Source: Shewanella sp. HN-41
Lineage (GTDB): Bacteria; Pseudomonadota; Gammaproteobacteria; Enterobacterales; Shewanellaceae
Direction: 5' to 3'
Length of the DNA: 39,325 nt
Assembly (NCBI RefSeq): GCF_000217915.1
Contig: NZ_AFOZ01000026.1
Span: 1-39,325 of the forward strand
The notes under the pieces: generated by a model
Database searches by the model: none
The model's input: only the letters and a program-made list of their open reading frames with translations
What the model was told of the DNA's origin: nothing
Program-made: the position numbers and the translations under genes
Part shown: positions 25,587 through 34,631 of the stretch, one piece after another
How positions within the stretch are numbered: position 1 is the first letter of the stretch
Layout of the letters: every line of letters begins with the position of its first letter

Positions 25587-26813
25587 CTAGCCATAAAACC
25601 AATAGCAAACGGCAATAGCAGCACTGATCCCCGCAAAATCCGCAGTTAAACCACAGGCTAAGGCGTGGCGGCCGTGGCGAATACCCACTGAGCCAAAATA
25701 CACGGCGAGAACATAGAAAGTAGTCTCAGTGCTCCCCTGAAAAATCGCCGCTAATCGGCCCGCAAAAGAATCGACGCCGTGGTGATCCATGGTCTCTAAC
25801 ATCATGGCCCTTGCGCCTGAGCCACTAAACGGTTTCATCAACGCGGTCGGCATAGCATCGACAAAACGGGTATCGAAACCCAATAAACGCACACCGCTGG
25901 CAATGAGTTGCAGCAAATAATCCAAGGCACCGGATGCGCGCAGTAATCCAATCGCCAATAGCATGGCTAACAGATAGGGGATCAGCTGAATCGACTGTGC
26001 AAATCCCGCCTTGGCGCCTTCAATAAACTCATCATACACTGCAACTTTGCGGATACCTGCCACCAGCACAAAGGCAAATACGAGCAAGAGTAACACTCCA
26101 TTACCCATGGCCGTCGATACAGTACCAATCGCCTCGGCACTTAAGGTCATCAGATAAAAGCCACTCGCCACTCCCCCTGAGAGCATCAGCGCGCCGTAAC
26201 CGAGCACCACAGAGTTCAATAACGAAATTCGCTGCACTAACGCCACAACCAACAAACCCGCCACTGTCGAGGCCGAGGTTGCCAGTAAAATCGGCAGAAA
26301 AATATCCGCAGGCGCTGCTGCACCTTGCTGGGCACGGTAAAGGAATACCGTCACAGGCACTAAGGTCACGGAGGAAGTATTGAGTACTAAGAATAAGATT
26401 TGCGCATTGGTCGCCACGGTTTTCACTGGATTTAAACTCTGCAAATCATGCATCGCCCTTAAACCAAGCGGCGTGGCAGCATTATCTAAGCCAAAGATAT
26501 TCGCGGTTAAATTCATCGTGATGCTGCCAAAGGCGGGATGGCCCTTGGGCACTTCTGGCATCAAGCGACGTAATAAGGGTTCAAACACAAAGGCGATGGC
26601 GCCGACAACGCCAGCCTTCTCGCCCACCTGCATCAATCCCATCCACAGGGAAAGCACGCCAATCAGTCCAAGGGAAATTTCGGCGGCAAGCTTAGCACTC
26701 GCAAACAATGCTGCGACCGAAGCCGACAGGACTTCTATGTGTCCATTAAACAGTTGCACCGCTATTGCCAGCAATGCCGTGAGAAAAAAAGCCAACCACA
26801 CGCGATTCAGCAC
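25587..26813 (-). CDS. SpmA/SpmB-like nucleoside-recognition membrane protein
   Basis: A 408-aa polytopic inner-membrane protein with two nucleoside-recognition (Gate) halves. The first half (about 40-200) includes GSITMNLTANIFGLDNAATPLG and resembles spore maturation protein SpmA. The second (about 220-405) includes MKPFSGSGARAMMLETM and resembles SpmB. So it is the SpmA-SpmB fusion found widely in non-sporulating bacteria, and its substrate is unknown. The start is GTG (26813) with AAGGGG six bases upstream. It lies inverted between letB and rsmF, which are neighbours in E. coli, so it is an insertion into or a rearrangement of that cluster. Its composition is like that of its neighbours and there is no sign of recent transfer. 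Confidence 0.88.
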   Translation of the reverse strand: MLNRVWLAFFLTALLAIAVQLFNGHIEVLSASVAALFASAKLAAEISLGLIGVLSLWMGLMQVGEKAGVVGAIAFVFEPLLRRLMPEVPKGHPAFGSITMNLTANIFGLDNAATPLGLRAMHDLQSLNPVKTVATNAQILFLVLNTSSVTLVPVTVFLYRAQQGAAAPADIFLPILLATSASTVAGLLVVALVQRISLLNSVVLGYGALMLSGGVASGFYLMTLSAEAIGTVSTAMGNGVLLLLVFAFVLVAGIRKVAVYDEFIEGAKAGFAQSIQLIPYLLAMLLAIGLLRASGALDYLLQLIASGVRLLGFDTRFVDAMPTALMKPFSGSGARAMMLETMDHHGVDSFAGRLAAIFQGSTETTFYVLAVYFGSVGIRHGRHALACGLTADFAGISAAIAVCYWFYG

Positions 26814-26980
26814 GCTAATCCCCTTATTTTTATTTGCTTTTATTCTATTAGCCCATGGCTACTGAGTGCTAGCGTTATGGCGACTCATTCCAATATTGCA
26901 GAAAACGTCAGTGCATAAATCTTAAATCACCATAGTGACTTGAGCACTTGGGATAAAATCTCAGACCCAATAAGGGATTA

Positions 26981-26989
26981 TGATATACT
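26981..26989 (+). promoter_or_regulatory. rsmF promoter, extended -10
   Basis: TGATATACT matches the extended -10 TGnTATAAT in all but one base. The -35 region is poor, as is usual for extended -10 promoters. Transcription should start near 26996, giving a leader of about 40 bases. Because the -10 lies within the longest open frame (from 26980), it argues that rsmF starts downstream, at 27028 or 27037. Confidence 0.6.
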
Positions 26990-27019
26990 CGCGCCAGTTG
27001 ATACACAGTCTATTTTCCT

Positions 27020-27053
27020 ATGGTTCAATGAAATCAATGGTTCAATTAAATCA
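27020..27053 (+). repeat. 17-bp tandem repeat across the rsmF start
   Basis: Units 27020-27036 and 27037-27053 agree in 16 of 17 bases and each begins ATGGTTCAAT. The second unit supplies the rsmF start codon. The first gives a three-codon ORF (ATG GTT CAA TGA) whose stop overlaps an in-frame ATG at 27028. Since 17 is not a multiple of three, the two copies are in different frames. Confidence 0.8.
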
Positions 27054-28497
27054 AAATTTTATCGATACAATCACCCAGGAACTCCCCGCCCATTTATCCA
27101 TGGACGAGTTTATTGCCGCTTGTGACAGGCCGCTTAGACGTTCAATTCGGGTCAATACCTTAAAAATCAGCAGCGATGACTTTAAGACCCTGATGCAACC
27201 TAAGGGCTGGACGTTCGATCCTATTCCTTGGTGTGCAGACGGATTTTGGATCAGCTACGACGAAGAAGAACAACTCGGCAATGCCTTAGAGCATATTCAA
27301 GGCCTATTCTACATTCAAGAAGCCAGCTCTATGTTGCCGCCGACCGCACTTTTTACGCCTAGTGCATTTACGACTAGTGCAAAGTGGCAATCTGTACTCG
27401 ATCTTGCCTCCGCGCCGGGTTCTAAAACCACGCAAATAGCCGCGTTAATGCACAATCAAGGCTTGCTTGTCGCCAATGAGTATTCGGCGAGCCGCGTAAA
27501 AGTATTGCACGCCAACGTGCTGCGCATGGGCGTGAGCCACTGCGCCCTCACCCATTTCGATGGACGTGTATTTGGCGAATACCTCTACGAAAGCTTCGAT
27601 GCCGTGCTTATCGATGCGCCCTGTGGCGGCGAAGGCACAGTGCGTAAAGACGCCGATGCGCTAAAACACTGGAGCCTAGACGATGTGCTGGCGATTAGCG
27701 AAACCCAAAAAGCCTTAATCGAATCGGCGTTTCTCGCCCTGAAACCCGGTGGCAGTTTAGTCTATTCGACCTGCACCTTAAACCGCCTCGAAAACCAAGG
27801 CGTGTGCGAGTATTTAAAGCGAGTCTACGGTGATGCGGTGCAGTTCGAATCCTTAAGCGATTTATTTGATGGCGCTGAGCGAGCCACAACTACCGAAGGC
27901 TTCTTGCATGTCTGGCCGCAGATTTACGACAGTGAAGGTTTTTTCGTCGCTAAATTGACAAAAACCGCCTCAGTGCCGCGTTTACAACCTGAGCCCAAAT
28001 TGCAGAAAAACTTCCCCTTTACGCCCGCTTCAGCAAAACAAGCCCAAGGGATCAAAGACTATTTTCAGCAGGATTTAGGCATCAGCTTACCGGACGACCT
28101 TATCATGGTGCGCGATGATGAATTCTGGCTGTTTCCGCATGAATTCAATGCCTTCATCGGCCGTATGCGTTTTCAACGCATCGGCATTAAACTCGCCGAT
28201 AACAGTAAGCACGGTTTTAAAGTCCGCCATGAAGCGATTATTGCATTAGCGGGAAAACAGCTTAGTCCAACGGCAAAAACGGTCGATGTGAGCGATGTTG
28301 AAGCGAAAGAGTATTTAATGGGGCGAGATATTCCCTTGAATACCGCAGGCAAAGCACAGGGTGAAGTGATCGTCTGTTATGGCGGCGCGCCATTAGGCAT
28401 GGCGAAACATTTGGGTAATAAGTTAAAAAACAACCTACCCAGAGACTTAGTGAAAGATAAAGTATTATTGCTACCAGAACAGACTAAATCGTTATAG
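27037..28497 (+). CDS. rsmF: 16S rRNA m5C1407 methyltransferase RsmF
   Basis: RsmF (YebU) methylates C1407 of 16S rRNA with S-adenosylmethionine, acting on the 30S subunit. The 486-aa protein has the family N-terminal segment CDRPLRRSIRVNTLKIS and the SAM motif LDLASAPGSKTTQIA. Motif IV is DAPCGGEGTVRKD and motif VI is YSTCTLNRLEN (the nucleophile Cys and its partner Cys in STC and APC). A C-terminal PUA-like region follows. Starts at 26980 and 27028 are in frame, but the first lies upstream of the likely transcription start. The ATG at 27037 gives the family-typical MVQLNQNF. No strong Shine-Dalgarno is present. The transcript probably continues into the structured element ending at 28683. 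Confidence 0.95.
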   Translation: MVQLNQNFIDTITQELPAHLSMDEFIAACDRPLRRSIRVNTLKISSDDFKTLMQPKGWTFDPIPWCADGFWISYDEEEQLGNALEHIQGLFYIQEASSMLPPTALFTPSAFTTSAKWQSVLDLASAPGSKTTQIAALMHNQGLLVANEYSASRVKVLHANVLRMGVSHCALTHFDGRVFGEYLYESFDAVLIDAPCGGEGTVRKDADALKHWSLDDVLAISETQKALIESAFLALKPGGSLVYSTCTLNRLENQGVCEYLKRVYGDAVQFESLSDLFDGAERATTTEGFLHVWPQIYDSEGFFVAKLTKTASVPRLQPEPKLQKNFPFTPASAKQAQGIKDYFQQDLGISLPDDLIMVRDDEFWLFPHEFNAFIGRMRFQRIGIKLADNSKHGFKVRHEAIIALAGKQLSPTAKTVDVSDVEAKEYLMGRDIPLNTAGKAQGEVIVCYGGAPLGMAKHLGNKLKNNLPRDLVKDKVLLLPEQTKSL

Positions 28498-28532
28498 CTC
28501 TGCTATTTTTTAGCGATAAATAACCTAAAAAA

Positions 28533-28683
28533 GGAGCAGGGGAACACGACTCTAGGGCAAAAGCTCAACTACACTGAGTCTATTGTAAAGCGCACTGCAT
28601 GGCGCTTTCAACTGTAGCGCACGGCTCTTCAACGAGCCATTCCCCTAGGCCCAAACAGCTTTCATCGTTTTGGGCCTTTTTTT
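28533..28683 (+). ncRNA. Candidate structured RNA, four-way junction
   Basis: A closing stem AGGGGAA (28538-28544) / TTCCCCT (28640-28646), 7 perfect bp, encloses three hairpins. These are GACTC/GAGTC (28548-28552/28576-28580, with an inner GGGC-AAAA-GCTC), AAAGCGC/GCGCTTT (28587-28593/28602-28608) and GGCTC-TTCAAC-GAGCC (28623-28638). A strong intrinsic terminator follows. The third strand GCGCT can instead pair with AGCGC at 28616-28620, offering an alternative fold. It lies 36 bases after the rsmF stop, with no good terminator in between, so it is either a 3'-UTR-derived RNA or an independent small RNA. A weak -10-like GATAAA lies near 28515. I do not recognise an Rfam family. Confidence 0.55.
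28647..28683 (+). terminator. Strong terminator after rsmF/structured RNA
   Basis: AGGCCCAAA (28647-28655) pairs with TTTGGGCCT (28669-28677), a perfect 9-bp GC-rich stem, followed by seven T (28677-28683). It is directional: the minus strand lacks a T run, so it does not serve the convergent tatD gene. The region 28684-28754 to the tatD stop shows nothing else. Confidence 0.9.
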
Positions 28684-28754
28684 ATGCCTGTGAATCTATA
28701 CTTCTGTGTTGGCAATCATGCCACGGTATAAGGCGGGGGAAGGTTTTTTTGTTG

Positions 28755-29543
28755 CTAACGGCCGACTAAACGCGCCGCATCTTTGAATAAATTAAAGAAA
28801 TTATTACTGGTGTACTCAGCCAGATCCTCATAACGCTCACCCCTAAGCTCGGCCACAAACTCTGCAACATCGCGCACATAGGCGGGTTGGTTTTCCTGTC
28901 CACGGTGTGGAATAGGCGCCAAATAGGGCGAGTCTGTTTCAACCAGCAGGCGATCCTGTGGCACTTTACGGATAACAGTGCGTAGATCACCGGCATTTTT
29001 AAAGGTGACTATGCCTGATACTGAAATGTAAAAACCAAGATCAATTGCCGCTTTCGCCATTTCCCAGTTTTCAGTAAAACAATGCAGTACACCACCGACG
29101 TTATCCGCACTGCCCTGCTTAAGCATAGCGATAGTATCTTCACGGGCATCGCGGGTATGGACAATTAAAGGTTTATTCACTTCTACCGCAAGGGCTATCT
29201 GCTGCTCAAAGCATTGCTGTTGCAGCAACTTAGTTTCATCGGCATAGAAGTAATCTAGGCCCGTTTCACCAATCGCGACCACCTTAGCGTCGGTTGCAAA
29301 ACGGCGGATTTGCTCAACATCCAGACCTTCTTTAACGTCTAATGGGTGCACTCCCGATGATAAAAAGACCTGCTCAAAGGCTGCGACCTTATCACGCATG
29401 GATTCAAACCCTTGCTGGCGTACATTTACACATAACATATAGTCAACGCCACGGGCCTTAGCATTGGCGAGGAGCTGTTCAAGGGTTTGTTGATCGGGCG
29501 CCGCTTTTAAGCGATCGAGATGGCAGTGTGAATCAATAAGCAC
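28755..29543 (-). CDS. TatD family metal-dependent hydrolase (YcfH-like)
   Basis: A 262-aa TIM-barrel hydrolase of the TatD/YcfH family, cytoplasmic, with proposed nuclease or D-aminoacyl-tRNA deacylase activity. Metal-binding motifs are visible: DSHCHLDRL at the N-terminus, GETGLDYFYA near residue 90, conserved His residues in VHTRDA and LHCFTENW, and VETDSPYLAP near 205. The start is GTG at 29543 with GGAA about 7 bases upstream. The frame stays open for another 21 codons back to a TTG and would add a hydrophobic segment, which I reject as part of the enzyme. It is the last gene of the mrp-to-tatD run, as ycfH follows holB in E. coli. Confidence 0.9.
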   Translation of the reverse strand: MLIDSHCHLDRLKAAPDQQTLEQLLANAKARGVDYMLCVNVRQQGFESMRDKVAAFEQVFLSSGVHPLDVKEGLDVEQIRRFATDAKVVAIGETGLDYFYADETKLLQQQCFEQQIALAVEVNKPLIVHTRDAREDTIAMLKQGSADNVGGVLHCFTENWEMAKAAIDLGFYISVSGIVTFKNAGDLRTVIRKVPQDRLLVETDSPYLAPIPHRGQENQPAYVRDVAEFVAELRGERYEDLAEYTSNNFFNLFKDAARLVGR

Positions 29544-29637
29544 AGCAATTTCCAAGCAGAGAAACAAAAGGACGACAAGGATACCCAGCCAAAGGATCGA
29601 GGTCAAACACCTAACACGCCCGCAAGCAAACCAGCAA

Positions 29638-29964
29638 TTACATAGTGCAGGTTAAATCGCCGGAGGCAAGCTCACGGGAAAGTAGCTTCTCAATATGGTG
29701 TTTATGACTGTCGGGCTCAGAGATAATCTTAATACCGATGCCGACGGGGCGGCCACCTGAAGCACCTAAGGGATTGATCCAAACCACAACACCACGAAAC
29801 TCATTGGTGGTCGTCGCCCCAGGCAGACGATAGGCAATTGTCAGTGGTTGACCTAGATAGTGACTCTCACTGGTTGTGACAAATAAACCCGCGGGCTTAA
29901 TAAAAGGCATATAAGCGCGGTACAACTGATGTAAAGTATCAAAATTAACGACGAGATCTACCAT
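29638..29964 (-). CDS. pilZ: Type IV pilus PilZ protein
   Basis: A 108-aa single PilZ-domain protein needed, in Pseudomonas and Xanthomonas, for type IV pilus assembly. The sequence lacks the RxxxR c-di-GMP motif at its N-terminus and has only LGASGGRPVGIGIKI in the second motif region, as in canonical PilZ, which does not bind c-di-GMP. It lies between holB (6-base gap) and tatD (94-base gap). In pseudomonads pilZ also follows holB, so this linkage is ancestral; E. coli has lost it. Confidence 0.92.
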   Translation of the reverse strand: MVDLVVNFDTLHQLYRAYMPFIKPAGLFVTTSESHYLGQPLTIAYRLPGATTTNEFRGVVVWINPLGASGGRPVGIGIKIISEPDSHKHHIEKLLSRELASGDLTCTM

Positions 29965-29970
29965 GGCATG

Positions 29971-30927
29971 CTACTTATTTGTTATTTCTCTATATTCTAA
30001 GACATAACTTTGACACAAGCCCAAATAATTGACGGTCGGCATTGTACTTAAGCTATGACACATTCCCATGATCTTTGCCGCCAAACTCCCTATTTGCGCC
30101 TGAATAAACGCATCTTGGTGGCTGTTCTTCAATAAAATTTGTCGTAAAAGCAGGTATAAAACCTTAAGTGCATCAATTATTTGTTGTTCACTAATTGTTA
30201 ACAAACTAGCACACAGATGACCAGACGACAAACTTTGCCCCCAATCTTTGCGAAATTGGAGCAAAACTTGGTAGCGACTCGGTTGTGTGCCCTCAGCAAG
30301 CAAACTCTCGGCCAATTGTAATGGGCCACCCACCACACTTAAGCACCAAGTCACATCTTCTTGGATCTGACAGTGCTGAATTAACCAGTTTTTGATCAAC
30401 GTCTTAGACGGCGCAACAAAGGGAAGCCGCTGACAGCGACTGCTGATCGTCGCCATCAAACGTGCCGGAGTGTCCGACTGCAATATTAACAGTGTCGCTT
30501 TGCCAGGCTCTTCGAGGGTTTTAAGTAAGGCGTTTGCAGCGGCAGAGTTAAGGCGCTCACTGTGGTGAATAATGGCGACTCGTCGACCACTTTGCTGCGC
30601 CGTCGCGGTGAGCCGCATACAAAGCTCACGAATTTGATCGACTTTAATTTGATGACCATCGGCTTCAATTTGATAGAAATCTGGGTGATTCCCCGCATCG
30701 AATAATTGACACGACTTGCATAGACCACAGGCTCCCACCGCCTTAGGTTGCAGGCACATGGCGGCGCGGGCCATAAACACACTCAGTAACTCCCCACCAT
30801 AGGCAGAATCTATCCCTACCAGCTGAGCATGTGGTATTTGGTGAGATTGTAACTGTGTTAAAAATGCCTGCCTTGGCACATCGAGCCAAGGTAGGGTTAA
30901 CACATCAAAGCCGTTATTGGCTACCAT
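29971..30927 (-). CDS. holB: DNA polymerase III delta' subunit
   Basis: HolB is the stator of the clamp-loader complex that loads the beta clamp at replication forks. The 318-aa protein (E. coli: 334) shows the zinc-binding cysteines in [17 protein letters not shown]. The AAA+ core has VDQIRELC, then [26 protein letters not shown], and sensor 1 near [12 protein letters not shown]. As in other delta' proteins there is no true Walker A. It overlaps tmk by 7 bases, so translation is probably coupled. Confidence 0.95.
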   Translation of the reverse strand: MVANNGFDVLTLPWLDVPRQAFLTQLQSHQIPHAQLVGIDSAYGGELLSVFMARAAMCLQPKAVGACGLCKSCQLFDAGNHPDFYQIEADGHQIKVDQIRELCMRLTATAQQSGRRVAIIHHSERLNSAAANALLKTLEEPGKATLLILQSDTPARLMATISSRCQRLPFVAPSKTLIKNWLIQHCQIQEDVTWCLSVVGGPLQLAESLLAEGTQPSRYQVLLQFRKDWGQSLSSGHLCASLLTISEQQIIDALKVLYLLLRQILLKNSHQDAFIQAQIGSLAAKIMGMCHSLSTMPTVNYLGLCQSYVLEYREITNK

Positions 30928-31550
30928 GCCATTGCCTGTAACACGGCCAAGATATCCTTATGCACTTCGGCCATAGTTTGACTGGCATCAATAACGATGA
31001 TGCTGTCATCTTCACTGGCAAGTCTAAGGTAAGTTGCCCGAGCCCTCTCAAAAAAATCGATCGCTTGCTGCTCGATTCTATCGAGTTCTCCCCGCTTAGC
31101 TGCACGCATAAGCCCAAGCTTTGGATCTAAATCTAAGTAAAGTGTCAGATCTGGCTTAAAGCCTTTAAGGGTCGCGTTGCTCACGGCTTCGACTAAGGGC
31201 ATTAAGCCACGCCCCCCACCTTGGTAGGCTAAGGATGACAGATTGTGCCTATCCCCTAATACCCACTTTCCCTGCGCAAGGGCAGGTTTGATCACATTGG
31301 CCACTAACTGGGCTCTGGCAGCGTAGATCAATAAACATTCAGACTCATCACACAGGGGATCGCTTGGATCGGCAATCTTGACTAAATCACGAATGCGTTC
31401 GGCCAGTGGCGTGCCTCCCGGCTCGCGGGTACAAACAGGGGCAAGGCCTGTGTGTTTCTCGATAAAATCACGAATAAGGGCGATTGCACTCGATTTACCT
31501 GCGCCTTCAAGTCCTTCAACAACAATAAATTTGGCGGATGCTTGGGTCAT
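30921..31550 (-). CDS. tmk: Thymidylate kinase
   Basis: Tmk phosphorylates dTMP to dTDP with ATP, the last specific step of dTTP supply. The 209-aa protein has the P-loop GLEGAGKSS (residues 13-21), the dTMP-binding [14 protein letters not shown] segment, and [16 protein letters not shown] in the substrate site. A lid region follows [14 protein letters not shown]. It overlaps mltG by 4 bases (ATGA) at its start and holB by 7 bases at its end. Confidence 0.96.
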   Translation of the reverse strand: MTQASAKFIVVEGLEGAGKSSAIALIRDFIEKHTGLAPVCTREPGGTPLAERIRDLVKIADPSDPLCDESECLLIYAARAQLVANVIKPALAQGKWVLGDRHNLSSLAYQGGGRGLMPLVEAVSNATLKGFKPDLTLYLDLDPKLGLMRAAKRGELDRIEQQAIDFFERARATYLRLASEDDSIIVIDASQTMAEVHKDILAVLQAMAW

Positions 31551-32557
31551 TTTTTCTTTCTCTGATAAATATCGACGGCGCGGTTATGCTCCTCTAAGGT
31601 GCTCGAAAACACGTGAGTTCCGTCATTACGCGACACAAAATATAAATAACTCACCTTAGCGGGTTTAGACACGGCAAGTAAGGACGCTTTACTGGGCGCA
31701 GCAATCGGTGTTGGCGGCAAACCGAAAATACGATAAGTATTGAAAGCGGTATCTTCGACTAAATCTTTACGGGTGATATTGCCCTTAAAGCGATCCCCCA
31801 TACCATAAATGACCGTAGGATCCGTTTGTAGACGCATACCTAAGTTAAGCCGATTGATAAATACGCCAGCAATTTGCTCACGCTCATGGGCTTGACCCGT
31901 TTCTTTCTCGACAATCGAGGCTAAGATCAGCATCTCATAGGGGGACTTTAGTGGCAGTCCATCCGTTCGCTCGGCCCAAGCTTTAGCTAACTCCTGTGCC
32001 ATCATCTGATGACTTTGGGTCAACAATACTTTAGCATCCGCCTCTGCGGTGTAATGGTAGGTATCGGGAAAGAATTTTCCTTCAGGTAAACCTGAGTCAT
32101 CACCCTGCTCTATCAATACGGCCGCAAAAACCTCTGGGGGTATTTGCAAATGTGGCGCAGCTTTAAGCTGTTGTTCCCATTCGGTAATGGTTTTCCCTTC
32201 GACCAGAGTCAGACTAAAGGTTTTAACCTTACCTGCGGCTAAATCATTGAGTAAATCGATAATGGTCTGTGATGGTGACATCTCATACAGGCCAGTGCGG
32301 ATTTTTGCCAATTCAGGGCGAAACCTGAGTAACCACTTGAGTTTCCACGTTGTCTGGATCACCCCGTCGGCCTCCAACTGTAAGGCCAACTGACTCACGC
32401 TCGTTCCACGGGCGATGGTGAGTTCTTTGGGTTCAGTTAAGCCCAGTGGGGTTTGGCTGTAATCGATAATGGTTTGGTAACCCCAATAGCCAACCAAACA
32501 AGCTAAGGTCAGCAAGGTCAACAACGTAGAACTTGCGATCAGGATGAGTTTTTTCAT
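31547..32557 (-). CDS. mltG: Endolytic transglycosylase MltG (YceG)
   Basis: MltG cleaves nascent glycan strands at the inner membrane and is thought to end peptidoglycan chain growth. The 336-aa protein has an N-terminal membrane anchor ([19 protein letters not shown]), a LysM-like stretch ([16 protein letters not shown]) and the YceG catalytic domain. That domain contains [12 protein letters not shown], whose Glu is catalytic in E. coli, and TDPTVIYG. It overlaps pabC by 4 bases upstream and tmk by 4 bases downstream, matching the E. coli order pabC-yceG-tmk-holB. Confidence 0.95.
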   Translation of the reverse strand: MKKLILIASSTLLTLLTLACLVGYWGYQTIIDYSQTPLGLTEPKELTIARGTSVSQLALQLEADGVIQTTWKLKWLLRFRPELAKIRTGLYEMSPSQTIIDLLNDLAAGKVKTFSLTLVEGKTITEWEQQLKAAPHLQIPPEVFAAVLIEQGDDSGLPEGKFFPDTYHYTAEADAKVLLTQSHQMMAQELAKAWAERTDGLPLKSPYEMLILASIVEKETGQAHEREQIAGVFINRLNLGMRLQTDPTVIYGMGDRFKGNITRKDLVEDTAFNTYRIFGLPPTPIAAPSKASLLAVSKPAKVSYLYFVSRNDGTHVFSSTLEEHNRAVDIYQRKKK

Positions 32558-33369
32558 AGTGTGAGTGAAAGTGTTTGTCTAAGACGTGCGGTAATGGGAG
32601 TTCGAGTGAGTTTAAGCGCATCGATCGCCATCACATCCACAACTCCTAAGACGCTGTTAGTAATAAACGCCGAATCAAATTCCACTAACTGCTCGGCGTC
32701 AAAGGGCAAACTATCGATATTCATCTGCTGCGCAAGTAAGGCTAGCATAACTTGCTCACGCATCACACCTGCGACACCACAGAGGTCAAGTGACGGCGTG
32801 ACCACCTGATTACCCTTAATAAAAAAGATGTTAGCCATTGAAGACTCAATCACCTTCCCCATACAATCGAGCACTAACCAATCCTCAAAGCCCTTGGGCA
32901 ACGGCTGGGATCTGATCAACACTTGCTCGAGGCGATTAAGGTGCTTTATCCCCGCAAGCAAGGGCTGATGACCTAAACACACTGGGGAGGTTTTAAGGCG
33001 AATGCCCTTCTGCTGCCAATCGACATAATGGGCCGGAATAGGATGAATCGAGACCACTTCGGTCGCCTGAACCGGCTCCGGTGGCGCGTAACCTCTGCCA
33101 CCCACGCCTCGAGTGATAAGTAGCTTGATGCAGTGGTGTGGATACTGCTTCGCTAAAGTAACAAGCTGTTGACGAAGGACCGGACTCATCTGCCAGTCAA
33201 ACCCTAACCTTGCGGCACCCACGGTCAATCTCGCTTGGTGAGCCTCGAAAAACAAAATACCATCAACACCCGTTCGCATGGTTGCAAATAGGCCATCACC
33301 GTAGGCAAGCCCCCTGTCCATAGGTGCAATGCTTGCCTGTGATACCCCATTAACCCAAATCAAGGGCAT
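32554..33369 (-). CDS. pabC: Aminodeoxychorismate lyase
   Basis: PabC is a PLP enzyme that converts 4-amino-4-deoxychorismate to 4-aminobenzoate and pyruvate for folate synthesis. The 271-aa fold-type IV protein shows RGLAYGDGLFATMR near the N-terminus and LLITRGVGGRGYAPP in the substrate channel. The PLP-binding Lys is in AGIKHLNRLEQ, with ESSMANIFFIKGN and a phosphate-contact VAGVMREQV further on. Its ATG shares one base with the dcd stop (TAATG). Confidence 0.94.
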   Translation of the reverse strand: MPLIWVNGVSQASIAPMDRGLAYGDGLFATMRTGVDGILFFEAHQARLTVGAARLGFDWQMSPVLRQQLVTLAKQYPHHCIKLLITRGVGGRGYAPPEPVQATEVVSIHPIPAHYVDWQQKGIRLKTSPVCLGHQPLLAGIKHLNRLEQVLIRSQPLPKGFEDWLVLDCMGKVIESSMANIFFIKGNQVVTPSLDLCGVAGVMREQVMLALLAQQMNIDSLPFDAEQLVEFDSAFITNSVLGVVDVMAIDALKLTRTPITARLRQTLSLTL

Positions 33370-33950
33370 TAGTCCTGACTGATACGGCTAGCCACCGCTT
33401 CTTGCTGATCTTTATATTTGGCACTCTTACGGGTGTTATAGGGACGTGCAACCGCATGATTTAGGCGTTCAAAGTTTAGCGCGCCTATGGTCATCCGAGG
33501 ACGCAGCGCCAAAGGCAACTTACCACTGTTGTAAAATTCGAGCACAATTTTACCCTGCCAACCCGGATCGATACGGTGCGCCGTCACGTGCACCATTAAA
33601 CCTAAACGGGCCAGTGATGAGCGGCCATCGAGCCAACCGACGATATCGGCGGGCAGAGTTACGCTCTCATAGGTCACGGCTAAGGCCAACTCTCCAGGAT
33701 GCAGGAAGAAGGCTTCACCATCGGGGATTTCGATAATTTCACTCATCACCCGATCGAGTGCCGCTTGCACTTCAACACTTGGACCACTCAAGTCAATAAA
33801 AGGCGCAGTATGATCCTTAAAGACGCGAAATTGTCCACCTAAGCGCACATCCACACTGACGCCAGAAATCGCATCTGTGCTCGGGCGAGGTTCTATAACG
33901 ATAGTGCCGTTATCAAGGGCCTGTTCAATTTCGATATCGGTTAAGCGCAT
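33369..33950 (-). CDS. dcd: dCTP deaminase
   Basis: Dcd deaminates dCTP to dUTP, the main source of dUMP for thymidylate synthesis in gammaproteobacteria. The 193-aa homotrimeric enzyme matches the E. coli length (193). Visible motifs are [29 protein letters not shown] (Ser/Arg of the active site), [18 protein letters not shown] (catalytic Glu in LEF) and a C-terminal nucleotide-closing tail from about 165. It follows udk by 31 bases, as in E. coli. Confidence 0.97.
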   Translation of the reverse strand: MRLTDIEIEQALDNGTIVIEPRPSTDAISGVSVDVRLGGQFRVFKDHTAPFIDLSGPSVEVQAALDRVMSEIIEIPDGEAFFLHPGELALAVTYESVTLPADIVGWLDGRSSLARLGLMVHVTAHRIDPGWQGKIVLEFYNSGKLPLALRPRMTIGALNFERLNHAVARPYNTRKSAKYKDQQEAVASRISQD

Positions 33951-33981
33951 CTTACCTATTACTCCCTGAGTTTTTATGTCG

Positions 33982-34620
33982 TTATTTTGCCAGTAGATGT
34001 TGAATACGAGTCTTTAAAATATCGGTCGCAATACGGTTTTTGCCGCCGCGCGGTACGATAATATCAGCGTATTGTTTTGAAGGTTCAATAAATTGCAGGA
34101 ACATAGGACGCACGGTTTTCTTATACTGAGAAATCACCGATTCCATAGTACGGCCGCGCTCGGCCACATCACGGGTTAAACGACGTAGGAAACATATGTC
34201 CAGTGGCGTGTCCATAAACACGCTGGCATCCATCAATGCGCGCAATTTAGGATCGGTCAGCAGCAGAATGCCCTCTAAAATGATCACTTTTTTAGGTGTC
34301 ATTGTCACTGTTTCAGCCGTACGAGTATGTTCGGTATAGCTATAACAAGGGATATCAACCGCTTCGCCAGACTTGAGCAGTTGTAAATGAGTACATAGCA
34401 GTTGGTGGTCTAGCGCTTTTGGATGATCGTAATTGGTTAATACCCTCTCATCCATGGATAAATGACTCTGATCGCGGTAGTACGCATCTTCATTAATTAC
34501 CCCTATTTGATCTGTGCCTAAATCGCGGCGAAGTTCGTCAAAAATCGTCTTGGCAATTAAACTCTTGCCCGATGCTGACGCGCCAGCAATTGCAATAATG
34601 ACACACTGCTGAGAATTCAT
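33982..34620 (-). CDS. udk: Uridine kinase
   Basis: Udk phosphorylates uridine and cytidine to the monophosphates in pyrimidine salvage. The 212-aa protein (E. coli: 213) has the P-loop [12 protein letters not shown] (residues 13-24), [12 protein letters not shown] and YDHPKALDH in the nucleoside site, and [10 protein letters not shown] before the base-recognition part. RDVAERGR lies in the lid. It starts 11 bases after mrp and precedes dcd. Confidence 0.96.
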   Translation of the reverse strand: MNSQQCVIIAIAGASASGKSLIAKTIFDELRRDLGTDQIGVINEDAYYRDQSHLSMDERVLTNYDHPKALDHQLLCTHLQLLKSGEAVDIPCYSYTEHTRTAETVTMTPKKVIILEGILLLTDPKLRALMDASVFMDTPLDICFLRRLTRDVAERGRTMESVISQYKKTVRPMFLQFIEPSKQYADIIVPRGGKNRIATDILKTRIQHLLAK

Positions 34621-34631
34621 ACCCTTAAACC

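Noticed and set aside
28538..28646. tRNA or tRNA-like cloverleaf
   Set aside because: It has a 7-bp closing stem and a TTCAAC loop, but the T-loop has 6 bases, the middle stem is 7 bp with an 8-base loop, the first arm is far too long and no CCA follows. Kept as a generic structured RNA.
29543..29606. Membrane-anchored N-terminal extension of TatD
   Set aside because: It would start at TTG with a poor ribosome site; the family normally begins right before DSHCHLD, where a GTG with GGAA fits.
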